DNA of 14,198 nucleotides from Microcaldota archaeon (GTDB lineage Archaea > Micrarchaeota > Micrarchaeia > Anstonellales > Bilamarchaeaceae), in contig JAKANX010000020.1 of the NCBI GenBank assembly GCA_021823425.1, positions 1 to 14,198 on the forward strand, written 5' to 3'. Below are positions 5,029 to 12,618 of this stretch, piece after piece. The position numbers and the translations under genes were made by a program. Under the pieces are notes generated by a model. That model was not told the DNA's origin, did no database searches, and was given only the letters and a program-made list of their open reading frames with translations. Within the stretch, counting starts at the first letter, position 1. Each line of letters opens with the position of its first letter.

Positions 5029-8000
5029 ATGGCAGCATCCGCAGCGCAGGCATATGCCCAGAGCAGGACGTCCCCAGAAGAGCTGAAAAGCGACTTGAAA
5101 CAGCTGAGGGCGGACATAGAGAACGCGCCGAAAACCGGGACGAGCATGCGCATAATCTACGGCACCATGGACCGGATTTCCGAAAAATACAGGGGCACGA
5201 AGGCGGCCACCGAGATAAACGAGCTCAAGAGGCTGCTGCAGTACCAGAGGCAACGGCAGGGCAAGCCGCTCACGACCGACGTGGTGCTCGCCAGCTTTGA
5301 CGAGAAATTCAGGAACTACGGGTTCGCGGCCAGCGTGCCGCGGAAGGGCGCCGCCCAGGCGAGGAACGATTTCCTGAAGCTGAGGGCGGACATAGAGAAC
5401 GCGCCGGAGACCAAGACGACGCTGGCGCAGATTTACGGGATGATGGACAGGCTGTCCGGGCAGTACAGGGGGACCAATGCGGCCTCGGACCTGCAGGAGC
5501 TCAAGAAGGAGCTCCAGTACATGAGGAAGAGGAGCCTCGGGGCGCTCACCACGGATATTGTGCTCACGAGGTTTGACATAATGTTCGCAAAGGATTACGA
5601 TTATTCGGCGCTCGCGCCCGGGGCTGCGAAAAAGACCGCGACAGGCAGGAAGGTGGAGAGCCTCGAGGCCGTTGCGGAGAAGGAGAAGAATTCCGATTTG
5701 AGGAAGGCGTTCTTTTCCGCGGAGAAGGGAGAGGTGCAGCCCACGGAGTCGCTGCCGATTGCGGACCTGCAGAAGCGGTTCGCAGGAGCCGAAACAAAGG
5801 CTGACGTCAAGGCCGTGCTCATGAATATAGGCTTCAAGGAGGGCGACGCCAAGTTCTTCTCGGACAAGGTCTTCGAGGCAAAGTCCATGCCGGGTGAGGA
5901 GCCGCCGGTGCTCCAGCTGCTCAAGACCATGAACCAGTTCTCGGACCTCAAGGCCGCCAACGACAGGCTCAAGAGGCTCTACCTGGTGAAGGACGAGGCC
6001 AGCCTCAATCTCGTAATTGCGGATATGAAGAAGCTGGAGAAGGGGACCAAGGAGCGCGCACTGTCGAACTTCTCAATAGCAAAGACGTACGGCAACATAG
6101 AGGACATCGCAAGGAGGATGGAGGTGCCCACTGCCAAGGGCGACGACGAGACGGACGTGCTCATTAGGATGCTCAACTACATGGACAAGTGGGGGGTATG
6201 CAAGAGCATCAAGGAATACGAGACAAAGCACATGACCGGGGCGCTTGACAACCTGGACATCGTGGGCAAGTACGCCTACCTCAGGCACACATACCCCCAG
6301 CTGCTCAAGACGTACGGCGACACGTTCGCGTTCGCCAACTACCTGAGGACGCAGAACCTGCCGAGCCAGATGACCTACGTGGTGTTCCAGGAAACGCTGC
6401 CGCGCATGATAAAGGGCAACAGCATGGACGAAATCCAGACCATGCTCAGCATGATGGCCGCATCCTCCATTTCGCTCATAAGCAGCGGGCAGTGGAACAC
6501 GGAATACAAGACGTACGTGTTCGCGACCAAGTTCAGCGGGATGGTGGACAAGGCGAACGCCGCGTTCTTCAGGAGGTGGATGAACTACGCCCTGGAGAAT
6601 CCGGACGCGACCAACCCTGCGACAAAGAACACGACCAAGCCCGCGGACGCCATGAAGCAGAAAACGCCCATCCGGGTTACCGAGGAGGAGATTAAGAGGT
6701 TCCTCGCGGACTACGCGCCCACGCTCAAGAGGCAGTTCGATCAGCTCCCGAACGTGGAGAGCGTCAAGGACCCCGAGACCACGGTGAAGATTTTCAGGTC
6801 GCTCATGAACGGCCAGAACCTCAGCGTGATAGACGTGAACAGGCCGTACATGGACCTGGGAATCAAGACCGACCAGTCGCTCTTCTCCAGGTTCCTGAAC
6901 GAGGAATACCCGCGCGAGGCGATGCCCGAGATTTACACCATGGAGAAATACTTCGGGAACGGGACTTATTCTTACAGGAACGACGGAATAGGGAAATCGG
7001 TGAGCGGCGCGGTCACCCTAGAGAGGGACATATGGGGCCCGAGCGCCCGCGTTGCAGTGTATGCGGGGCTGAGCCAGAGCGGGGACTCCACGCAGTACAA
7101 CGCCGGGAGCGCGGGCACGCACCTGAACAGGTTCGGGGACTACGACGTCAACTATTTGCTCAACTTCATGGCATCCGATACTGTGAACGCGGAGGTGAAG
7201 GCGGACCTGGACGCGTTCAAGGACACGTCCAACACGTTCGTGCACCTCTACCTGAGGGACGGGAAGGACAAGGAGAACCAGTACGAGATGACCGTATACA
7301 GGAAGGACGGCTCCACGTACAAGCAGGTGCAGGCGTACAAGCTCAGCTCGGAGCAGGCTATGAACATCTTCGCCGGTTACCTGGACAGCAACAAGGACGC
7401 ACGCGCGCTTTTCGGCCCGGACGGGAAGGGCAAGGTCGGGCTCAAGGGGCTCCTCGTGGGTTACGAGCTGAGCAATTACGGCCTCGGATTCATAAAGAGC
7501 GACACAACTCTCAACCAGATGTCCGAATTGCTTTCCATAAGCAGCCCCGAGAGGAAGGTGGGCGCGAGGGTGTATACGGACGCGGACGGGGCGAAGCAGC
7601 TCGGAATGAGAATGGAGAGCAAGAAGCTCTTCGTGGACGCGGCTGGGGGGAAGGAGGACAGCAAGACGGTCTACGGGCTGAACTTCAAGCTCAAGACCGA
7701 GAAATTCGTCGTGCCGGCAATAGCGCTCAAGCACCTTGACCAGATAATCGCCGGAGGCGTGAGCACCGAAAACGGGTATTTCCTCGCGGATTACACGGAC
7801 GACCTCCACGGAAAGAAGGAAACCGGAGTCACTGCCGGAATACGCTTCGTGGACAAGGCCACCGGCAAGGTGGAGAAGAGCGCGAACATCTGGTGGTTCG
7901 CCAACGGAAGGGCGGCCAACTACGCGTATTCGGCGGACCTAGGCGTGAACGCCTACGGCGACGCGCTTACGGTGACGTTCGAGGGGCTGCTCAAGGAGCG

Positions 8001-8832
8001 CCAGAACCTCCTGGACGCGATGGCAAAGGGCGACGCCAAGACCGTGAGCGACAAGCTCATATACGTGAACGAGAGGATAGACAGCCTCAAGGCGATAATC
8101 GGCGAGAAGGTGACGAGGGCGTTCAAGGGAACCATAGGGAACAAGACGCTTGAATACGTCGCCGGAGACTCGCAGTTCTTCAACATGGTCGTGTACGGCC
8201 AGAAGAACAGCTGGAACGTGAACGGCAGCATCGGCAAGGTGAAGTCCGCGGAATTCAACAAGGTCAGGATGGTGGATGCCGAGAACGCCGCGGCGACGCT
8301 CATGGGCGCCGCGTTCCTCAGCACCGACGACATAGCGGCGGTAACCGGAAGGTACGGAAGGTCCTCGGACCCGAACAGGCCCTCAGGAAGCGGATGGATT
8401 ACCGAGATAAAGGGCGGCAAGAACGTCGCCGAGGCTTCCGCGGGATATTACATGTGGAACGAGCCGTACGAGGATCTCAGGCGCGAATACTCCACCATAA
8501 TAGGGACCGCGGGCAGGAGCCAGAAGAACCTGGACAAGGTGGCGCTCGGATACGGCAAGACGCTAATTGACCTAAGCGAGGGGGACAACTTCAGCAGGAC
8601 CTATTACGTCATAGTGGAGGGGCTCAAGACCTCCACTCCGGACGTTGTCGCGAACGTGGTCAAGGCGCTCGCCCTGGAGGCGGGACTAAGGCTGTCCCAC
8701 GTGCAGGTGGACAAGATTGAGACGCTCCAGGGCGGGCTCAAGCTCGTCAAGCTCATAGGCTACGACGCCAAGGGCAAGGGCGTCTACCTGGAAGCCACTG
8801 TGAACGGGCAAATCGCGCGGCCGATTTACTGA
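5029..8832 (+). CDS. Giant 1267-aa unrecognised protein with N-terminal tandem duplication and beta-rich C-terminal half
   Basis: First gene of a three-gene operon. The ATG at 5029 has a GGTGG element 4 bases upstream and a TATA box behind that. No typical signal peptide is present: MAASAAQAYAQS has the small residues of a cleavage site but no hydrophobic core. Residues about 19-97 and 111-190 are two copies of an approximately 80-residue unit, both containing LRADIENAP, then IYG-MDR, YRGT-AA, LQYM/Q and LTTD. Residues about 200-640 are mostly helical and charged, without catalytic motifs. From about 640 to the end the sequence turns beta-rich with alternating polar and nonpolar residues and many Gly, Tyr and Asn (for example SARVAVYAGL, FVHLYLRDG, GLNFKLKTEKFVV, GKGVYLEATVNG). 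This resembles repeated beta hairpins or a barrel-like sheet, but no family is recognised. The next gene follows after 9 bases. A structural or surface role is inferred only. Confidence 0.9.
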   Translation: MAASAAQAYAQSRTSPEELKSDLKQLRADIENAPKTGTSMRIIYGTMDRISEKYRGTKAATEINELKRLLQYQRQRQGKPLTTDVVLASFDEKFRNYGFAASVPRKGAAQARNDFLKLRADIENAPETKTTLAQIYGMMDRLSGQYRGTNAASDLQELKKELQYMRKRSLGALTTDIVLTRFDIMFAKDYDYSALAPGAAKKTATGRKVESLEAVAEKEKNSDLRKAFFSAEKGEVQPTESLPIADLQKRFAGAETKADVKAVLMNIGFKEGDAKFFSDKVFEAKSMPGEEPPVLQLLKTMNQFSDLKAANDRLKRLYLVKDEASLNLVIADMKKLEKGTKERALSNFSIAKTYGNIEDIARRMEVPTAKGDDETDVLIRMLNYMDKWGVCKSIKEYETKHMTGALDNLDIVGKYAYLRHTYPQLLKTYGDTFAFANYLRTQNLPSQMTYVVFQETLPRMIKGNSMDEIQTMLSMMAASSISLISSGQWNTEYKTYVFATKFSGMVDKANAAFFRRWMNYALENPDATNPATKNTTKPADAMKQKTPIRVTEEEIKRFLADYAPTLKRQFDQLPNVESVKDPETTVKIFRSLMNGQNLSVIDVNRPYMDLGIKTDQSLFSRFLNEEYPREAMPEIYTMEKYFGNGTYSYRNDGIGKSVSGAVTLERDIWGPSARVAVYAGLSQSGDSTQYNAGSAGTHLNRFGDYDVNYLLNFMASDTVNAEVKADLDAFKDTSNTFVHLYLRDGKDKENQYEMTVYRKDGSTYKQVQAYKLSSEQAMNIFAGYLDSNKDARALFGPDGKGKVGLKGLLVGYELSNYGLGFIKSDTTLNQMSELLSISSPERKVGARVYTDADGAKQLGMRMESKKLFVDAAGGKEDSKTVYGLNFKLKTEKFVVPAIALKHLDQIIAGGVSTENGYFLADYTDDLHGKKETGVTAGIRFVDKATGKVEKSANIWWFANGRAANYAYSADLGVNAYGDALTVTFEGLLKERQNLLDAMAKGDAKTVSDKLIYVNERIDSLKAIIGEKVTRAFKGTIGNKTLEYVAGDSQFFNMVVYGQKNSWNVNGSIGKVKSAEFNKVRMVDAENAAATLMGAAFLSTDDIAAVTGRYGRSSDPNRPSGSGWITEIKGGKNVAEASAGYYMWNEPYEDLRREYSTIIGTAGRSQKNLDKVALGYGKTLIDLSEGDNFSRTYYVIVEGLKTSTPDVVANVVKALALEAGLRLSHVQVDKIETLQGGLKLVKLIGYDAKGKGVYLEATVNGQIARPIY

Positions 8833-8841
8833 AGTGTTCGC

Positions 8842-10728
8842 ATGGCACAGCAGGCGCAGAAGAGCGAAAACGAGGCGGAAGCGGAGCGCGGAAAGCTCGA
8901 CCGCCAGCTCAAGGCGCAGCTGGAGAAGAAGGGGCTCATTGTGGAGCGGAGCGGGGAGCCCTACGTGAACATCACGCCCATACACCCGTACTACCTCCCC
9001 AAGAAATTCCAGGCTCAATACCTGGAGAACAGGAAGGAGAAGGGCGAGGCTCTCATACCGTACGCGGATTTCTTCGAGCACTATTACAGCGACTACAGGA
9101 AGGGCTCCGGAATGAGAACGCCAACGAAGTTCCTGGACCTCGCCTACGGGAAGGCGAGCTTCAAGGAAGGCGAACTTTTCATGGGGGTCGGCGGCTCCCA
9201 GCCCATCTACCTCAACAAGGGCTCTTTCGGCACGCCGAAAGTCACCGCAGACATAGGAGTGCGGGAAATGGAAATGGGCCAGACTAGGGCGAGCATTGAG
9301 GCGGGGGTCGCCGCGGACGTGGACGGAAAGGCCGCGCCCTACATGGAAGCAAAGGCGGGCGGGTTCTTCGCAACCTTCGTAGAAGGGATAAAGAAAATCC
9401 TCGTGGGGTTCGGGGAGGGGATAGCCTCCGTCACTGCGACGATTGCAAAGGGGGTTGAATACGCTTTCTCGCTCACCCTCGGCCCGTGGATAGGGAAATT
9501 AAACTTGGGAACGGGGGGGATTTCGGGCACTTTCAGCTGGATCATGGCGGGATATCAGGAATTCATGAAGCTCGTGGGCAGGCTGTTCGGGGACCGCTTC
9601 GACGAAAAACCGTACGTGAAGGAAATGTACGTCGGCGCCCTCGAGATAAAGAAGGGCGCCAGGATTGAGGGCGAATTCGAGGGCAAGAAGATAGCGATGG
9701 AAGTGAAGGAATTCAAGGACGGAGTTATAACTGACGGGAAGGGCGACGATTACAAGGTGGAGCGGGAGTTCGGGGGGGAAATAACGCTCTATCCGAAGCT
9801 TTCCTTCTGGAGCAACCTCGCATACGCGTTCAATCCCGTGAACCTGGCAAAGGACGCGGTTGACATAGCCATAGTGGGCCCCTACAAGAAGGCCGTGGAC
9901 ACCGTGGACACTTTCAAGACGCAGATGGCCGGGCGCATTCCGGAAAAGGAATTCGGCAAATACGAGAAGGGGATGGCGGACGCGGAAGCGAGGGAGAATT
10001 TCAACACCGCGCGGTACATTGCCAAGAGCCTTGCCGCGAGCTCGTCAGGCGTGAAGAAGGCGGAGTACATGCTTGAGCTCGACAGGATTGAATGGAAGCT
10101 CGCGAACAGCGGGCTTTTCCTGGGATACCTGAGCGGGGCGGGAATGGGGAACAAGAGGACGATGGTGAAGAAGGAAATCGAGACGCGCATGCGGAAGTGC
10201 ATGGGCATCATCAGGAACTCCAAGGGAGCAAGCATGGACGACTACAACATGGCGCAGATGTACCTGCAGGCGAAGCTGGACGACCTAAGCGAGGGCGGCT
10301 TGGGAAGGAAGGCGCCGCGCGAGCAGCCCTTCCCGGAGAACATGGCCGACGAGCTCTGGGAAATCATGGCCAAGAGGGGCGACAAGACCATGGTGGGCGG
10401 AGGGAACACGGTTGACGTGAACAACGCGGATTTCATGGCCGTCGCGCCGAACGAGGATTTCAGCGCGGGGAAGAAGAGGGACTGGGCGCGCCTGATGGGC
10501 CTGCTCCAGCGCGCCTTCGACGATACCGCGTATAAGGAGGACGCCGGGAAAATATACTACAATTTGCTCAAGAGCGGAAAGGACACCGCGCATTTCAAGA
10601 ACGGGCTCCTGGAAATGGCAAAGGGCAAGCTCGCAAAGGCCGGCGAGGAACTGCCGGCCGACCCAAGCGCGGAGAGCAAGGAGAAGGTAACGGCGCTTTA
10701 CGAGGCGGCATTCATAAGGAACGAGTAG
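8842..10728 (+). CDS. Unrecognised 628-aa protein with amphipathic middle and helical C-terminal domain
   Basis: Second gene of the operon; it begins 9 bases after the previous stop and ends 6 bases before the next ATG. The N-terminus is a highly charged helix (about 5-30). Residues about 105-172 look beta-rich with alternating polarity (ASIEAGVAADV, APYMEAKAGG). Residues about 173-250 form a long Gly/Ala/Phe-rich amphipathic stretch (FFATFVEGIKKILVGFGEG, then ASVTATIAKGVEYAFSLTLG and FSWIMAGYQEFMKLVGRLFG). It is not a clean transmembrane span but could lie on or insert into a membrane. Residues 260-320 again look like beta strands. The helical C-terminal part at about 331-480 appears homologous to the corresponding region of the next gene's product: both have LAK followed by a VGP or VKP turn, a KAE...LD.IE segment, a YL..G...G.K loop and a Y.Q...L end. 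No signal peptide, catalytic motif or known family is seen. An assembly with the 1267-aa protein is plausible from operon context. Confidence 0.9.
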   Translation: MAQQAQKSENEAEAERGKLDRQLKAQLEKKGLIVERSGEPYVNITPIHPYYLPKKFQAQYLENRKEKGEALIPYADFFEHYYSDYRKGSGMRTPTKFLDLAYGKASFKEGELFMGVGGSQPIYLNKGSFGTPKVTADIGVREMEMGQTRASIEAGVAADVDGKAAPYMEAKAGGFFATFVEGIKKILVGFGEGIASVTATIAKGVEYAFSLTLGPWIGKLNLGTGGISGTFSWIMAGYQEFMKLVGRLFGDRFDEKPYVKEMYVGALEIKKGARIEGEFEGKKIAMEVKEFKDGVITDGKGDDYKVEREFGGEITLYPKLSFWSNLAYAFNPVNLAKDAVDIAIVGPYKKAVDTVDTFKTQMAGRIPEKEFGKYEKGMADAEARENFNTARYIAKSLAASSSGVKKAEYMLELDRIEWKLANSGLFLGYLSGAGMGNKRTMVKKEIETRMRKCMGIIRNSKGASMDDYNMAQMYLQAKLDDLSEGGLGRKAPREQPFPENMADELWEIMAKRGDKTMVGGGNTVDVNNADFMAVAPNEDFSAGKKRDWARLMGLLQRAFDDTAYKEDAGKIYYNLLKSGKDTAHFKNGLLEMAKGKLAKAGEELPADPSAESKEKVTALYEAAFIRNE

Positions 10729-10734
10729 ATCCAA

Positions 10735-11859
10735 ATGCCGCTGGCCCCTTCCGAACGGATTGCAGCGCACGAGGCAGGCTTCGGGAAGCAGGAGGTTTGG
10801 GCAGCAGTGGAGCGCACGCTCGTTAAGGACGGGGTCCTGAGGCTGGACAGCGTCAAGGGCGCGGACCCCATCATTTTCGGGAAAACGAACACCACCTACG
10901 GGGACCTAAGGAAAAAATTCGATTCGTGGATTGCCGGGCAGGAATTGGGAAAGCAGGGCGCGAGGCCGGAGCCGCTCAAGGTTGAGTCGCTCAGGGGCGA
11001 TTTCCTCGCCGTGCATTTTCCGGATTATCGGAGCGGGGGGAGCCTCGCAAACCGGAAAGACAGGAAGGAACCGCGGCTGGACGCGGTATCAAGGGAAACC
11101 CTGGGCAGGCGCGCCGCTGCAAAAAAGGAGGCGGAGGCGCGGGAAACCAGGGAGAACGTGCAGGGCGCGGCTTCCACCACTGCGAGCGTCGTGAGCTACG
11201 CGGCGCACATTCCGGTGCTGGGCTGGGCGGTGAAAGGGGCCGAATTCATATACAACTGGGTGAGCAAGGCTACGAAGGAGAGCGAGGAAACCAATACCGG
11301 AATAGGAACGCAGCTCGCAAAGAACTTCGCAAGCTCGCTCGTGGAAACCTTCGTAGTCAAGCCCGTCAAGAGCGTTGTGAACCTCTACTACTGGCTCGGG
11401 CTCAACAAGGTGTTCGGGCCCACGGAGCCCGGGAAGAGGGAGATTGCTGCCGGAGAATTTGACAGAGGGATGAAAAGCGTGCGGGAGGAGATGGAGGAGC
11501 GCAACTACGACCACGCGAAGGCGGATGCGGAAATGCTAATGAAAAGGGACCTCGCGCCGGCGCAGAAGGCCGAGGCGCGCTCTCTCATGGACGGGATTGA
11601 GCTGGCTAAGGCGGGGCGGGTGTTCCCCCTGCTTTACCTGATTCCAGGATACGTGAAGGGCAGGAAGGAGAAGGCCGAGGAAAAAATACGAAAAAACGTG
11701 CAGGAAAGCGCGGAAAGGATGGAGGCGCTGGCGCGGAAGCTTCGCACCCCGGAGGAGGAAAACGAGTTCAGGTACCGCGCGGCGTACGTGCAGAGGAACA
11801 TAGAGCGGCTCACTCCGGAGCAGCATGCGCGCGCGGAAGGGCTGCTTCCCGCGGTATAG
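10735..11859 (+). CDS. Unrecognised 374-aa protein, diverged relative of the C-terminal part of the 628-aa protein
   Basis: Third gene of the operon, 6 bases after the preceding stop. Residues 1-140 are charged and soluble-looking, ending in a Lys/Arg/Glu-rich helix (about 120-141). Residues about 142-178 (around TTASVVSYAAHIPVLGWAVK) and 200-228 (around LVETFVVKPVKSVVNLYYWL) are hydrophobic or amphipathic and could associate with a membrane. Residues about 194-360 can be aligned by eye with residues about 335-480 of the preceding protein: LAKNF with LAKDAV, FVVKPVKSVV with IVGPYKKAV, QKAEARSLMDGIE with KKAEYMLELDRIE, LLYLIPGYVKGRK with FLGYLSGAGMGNK, and YVQRNIERL with YLQAKLDDL. This suggests a duplicated helical module. 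No enzyme motif or signal peptide is seen. The stop codon at 11857-11859 is one base from the end of the convergent reductase gene. Confidence 0.88.
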   Translation: MPLAPSERIAAHEAGFGKQEVWAAVERTLVKDGVLRLDSVKGADPIIFGKTNTTYGDLRKKFDSWIAGQELGKQGARPEPLKVESLRGDFLAVHFPDYRSGGSLANRKDRKEPRLDAVSRETLGRRAAAKKEAEARETRENVQGAASTTASVVSYAAHIPVLGWAVKGAEFIYNWVSKATKESEETNTGIGTQLAKNFASSLVETFVVKPVKSVVNLYYWLGLNKVFGPTEPGKREIAAGEFDRGMKSVREEMEERNYDHAKADAEMLMKRDLAPAQKAEARSLMDGIELAKAGRVFPLLYLIPGYVKGRKEKAEEKIRKNVQESAERMEALARKLRTPEEENEFRYRAAYVQRNIERLTPEQHARAEGLLPAV

Positions 11860-11860
11860 T

Positions 11861-12571
11861 TTAGCCCCATGCCTCTATCTTGACTTTTTTCGGATCTGCG
11901 CCCAGGCCGAGCGCCATTTCCTTCATCGCCTTGGCGAATTCAAGGGGGCCGCATACGAAAAAGGTGGCGTCCTTGGCCCCGTCCGCGTGCTTTCTTACCA
12001 TTTCCGCGTTTATCCTGCCGAGCTCGCCCTTCCACCCTTCGGGCTGCTCCTGCGTGAGCGTATATACGACCTTTATGTGCGGGTTCTCCGCGTGGATGTG
12101 GTCCAGTATCTCCCTGCAGGCTATCGCGCCTTTTTTCTTGTTGCTGTAAAAGAGAGTGAATTTTCCCTTCTGCCTGCTGTGCGCCACGTATTCCAGTATT
12201 CCGGTCATGGAGGCGACGCCCGTTCCGGCCGCGAGGCAAACGACGTTCTCCTCCTTCTCGTACTGGAAATGGCCCAGGGGGCCGGTGACGCCGAGCTTCT
12301 CGCCCGCCTTCATCTTCTCAAGCACGGAGGTGAACTGCCCCCCCGTTATCTTGATGGCGAAGCGGAGCGCCGCGTGCAGCGGGGAAGAGGCGATTGAATA
12401 GGGCCGCGAGAGCTTCCCGAACCCGCCGTTTTCAATCTTGCACACCATCGCGAACTGGCCGGGCTTGAACCTAATGTTCGTGCCGTCGTCGGGCGAAAGC
12501 GTGAACAGCTTTATGCCGCCCCCCTCGTCCCTTATGTCCTGTATCGTGAAAATCTTTTTTTCCATCTGCAT
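11861..12571 (-). CDS. FAD/NAD(P)H oxidoreductase, ferredoxin reductase fold
   Basis: A 236-aa cytoplasmic flavoprotein with the ferredoxin-NADP reductase fold. The flavin-binding motif RPYSIAS is at residues 56-62, with a GPLG phosphate loop at 97-100. The nucleotide-binding domain starts at LAAGTGVASM (113-122) and ends with FFVCGPLEFAKAM (204-216) and a C-terminal IEAWG. It transfers electrons between NAD(P)H and a small carrier such as ferredoxin, flavodoxin or free flavin; the partner cannot be read here. The cysteine cluster that binds 2Fe-2S in PyrK-type relatives is absent and no pyrD neighbours it, so a stand-alone reductase is more likely. Met3 (12565) is an alternative start, and the TATA box at 12589-12597 lies 23-29 bases upstream of the two candidates. 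It is divergent from the coiled-coil gene at 12619 and convergent with the 374-aa protein gene. Confidence 0.9.
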   Translation of the reverse strand: MQMEKKIFTIQDIRDEGGGIKLFTLSPDDGTNIRFKPGQFAMVCKIENGGFGKLSRPYSIASSPLHAALRFAIKITGGQFTSVLEKMKAGEKLGVTGPLGHFQYEKEENVVCLAAGTGVASMTGILEYVAHSRQKGKFTLFYSNKKKGAIACREILDHIHAENPHIKVVYTLTQEQPEGWKGELGRINAEMVRKHADGAKDATFFVCGPLEFAKAMKEMALGLGADPKKVKIEAWG

Positions 12572-12588
12572 GATTGTGCCTCGTCATG

Positions 12589-12597
12589 TTTATAAGG
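12589..12597. promoter_or_regulatory. Shared bidirectional TATA-type box
   Basis: TTTATAAGG contains the palindrome TTATAA, so it can be read on both strands. On the plus strand its centre is about 26 bases before the ATG at 12619, the distance for leaderless transcription of the coiled-coil gene. On the minus strand it lies 23-29 bases ahead of the two candidate starts (12571 and 12565) of the oxidoreductase. The 9-mer TTTATAAGG recurs at 13267-13275 ahead of the membrane protein gene. Confidence 0.6.
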
Positions 12598-12618
12598 ATT
12601 ATTCGGGAAAGGAAAAGC

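Noticed and set aside
5029..5064. Signal peptide on the 1267-aa protein
   Set aside because: MAASAAQAYAQS has cleavage-site-like small residues but no basic start and no hydrophobic core.
4950..5153. Upstream extension of the lipoprotein by 68 residues
   Set aside because: It would cross the divergent promoter, overlap the 1267-aa gene on the other strand and bury the signal peptide inside the protein.
7018..7809. Long open frame (263 codons) on the minus strand inside the 1267-aa gene
   Set aside because: It lies wholly inside a well-supported gene, its product is rich in Arg, Val, His and Leu as expected from antisense reading of G+C-rich codons, and no start signals or motifs support it.
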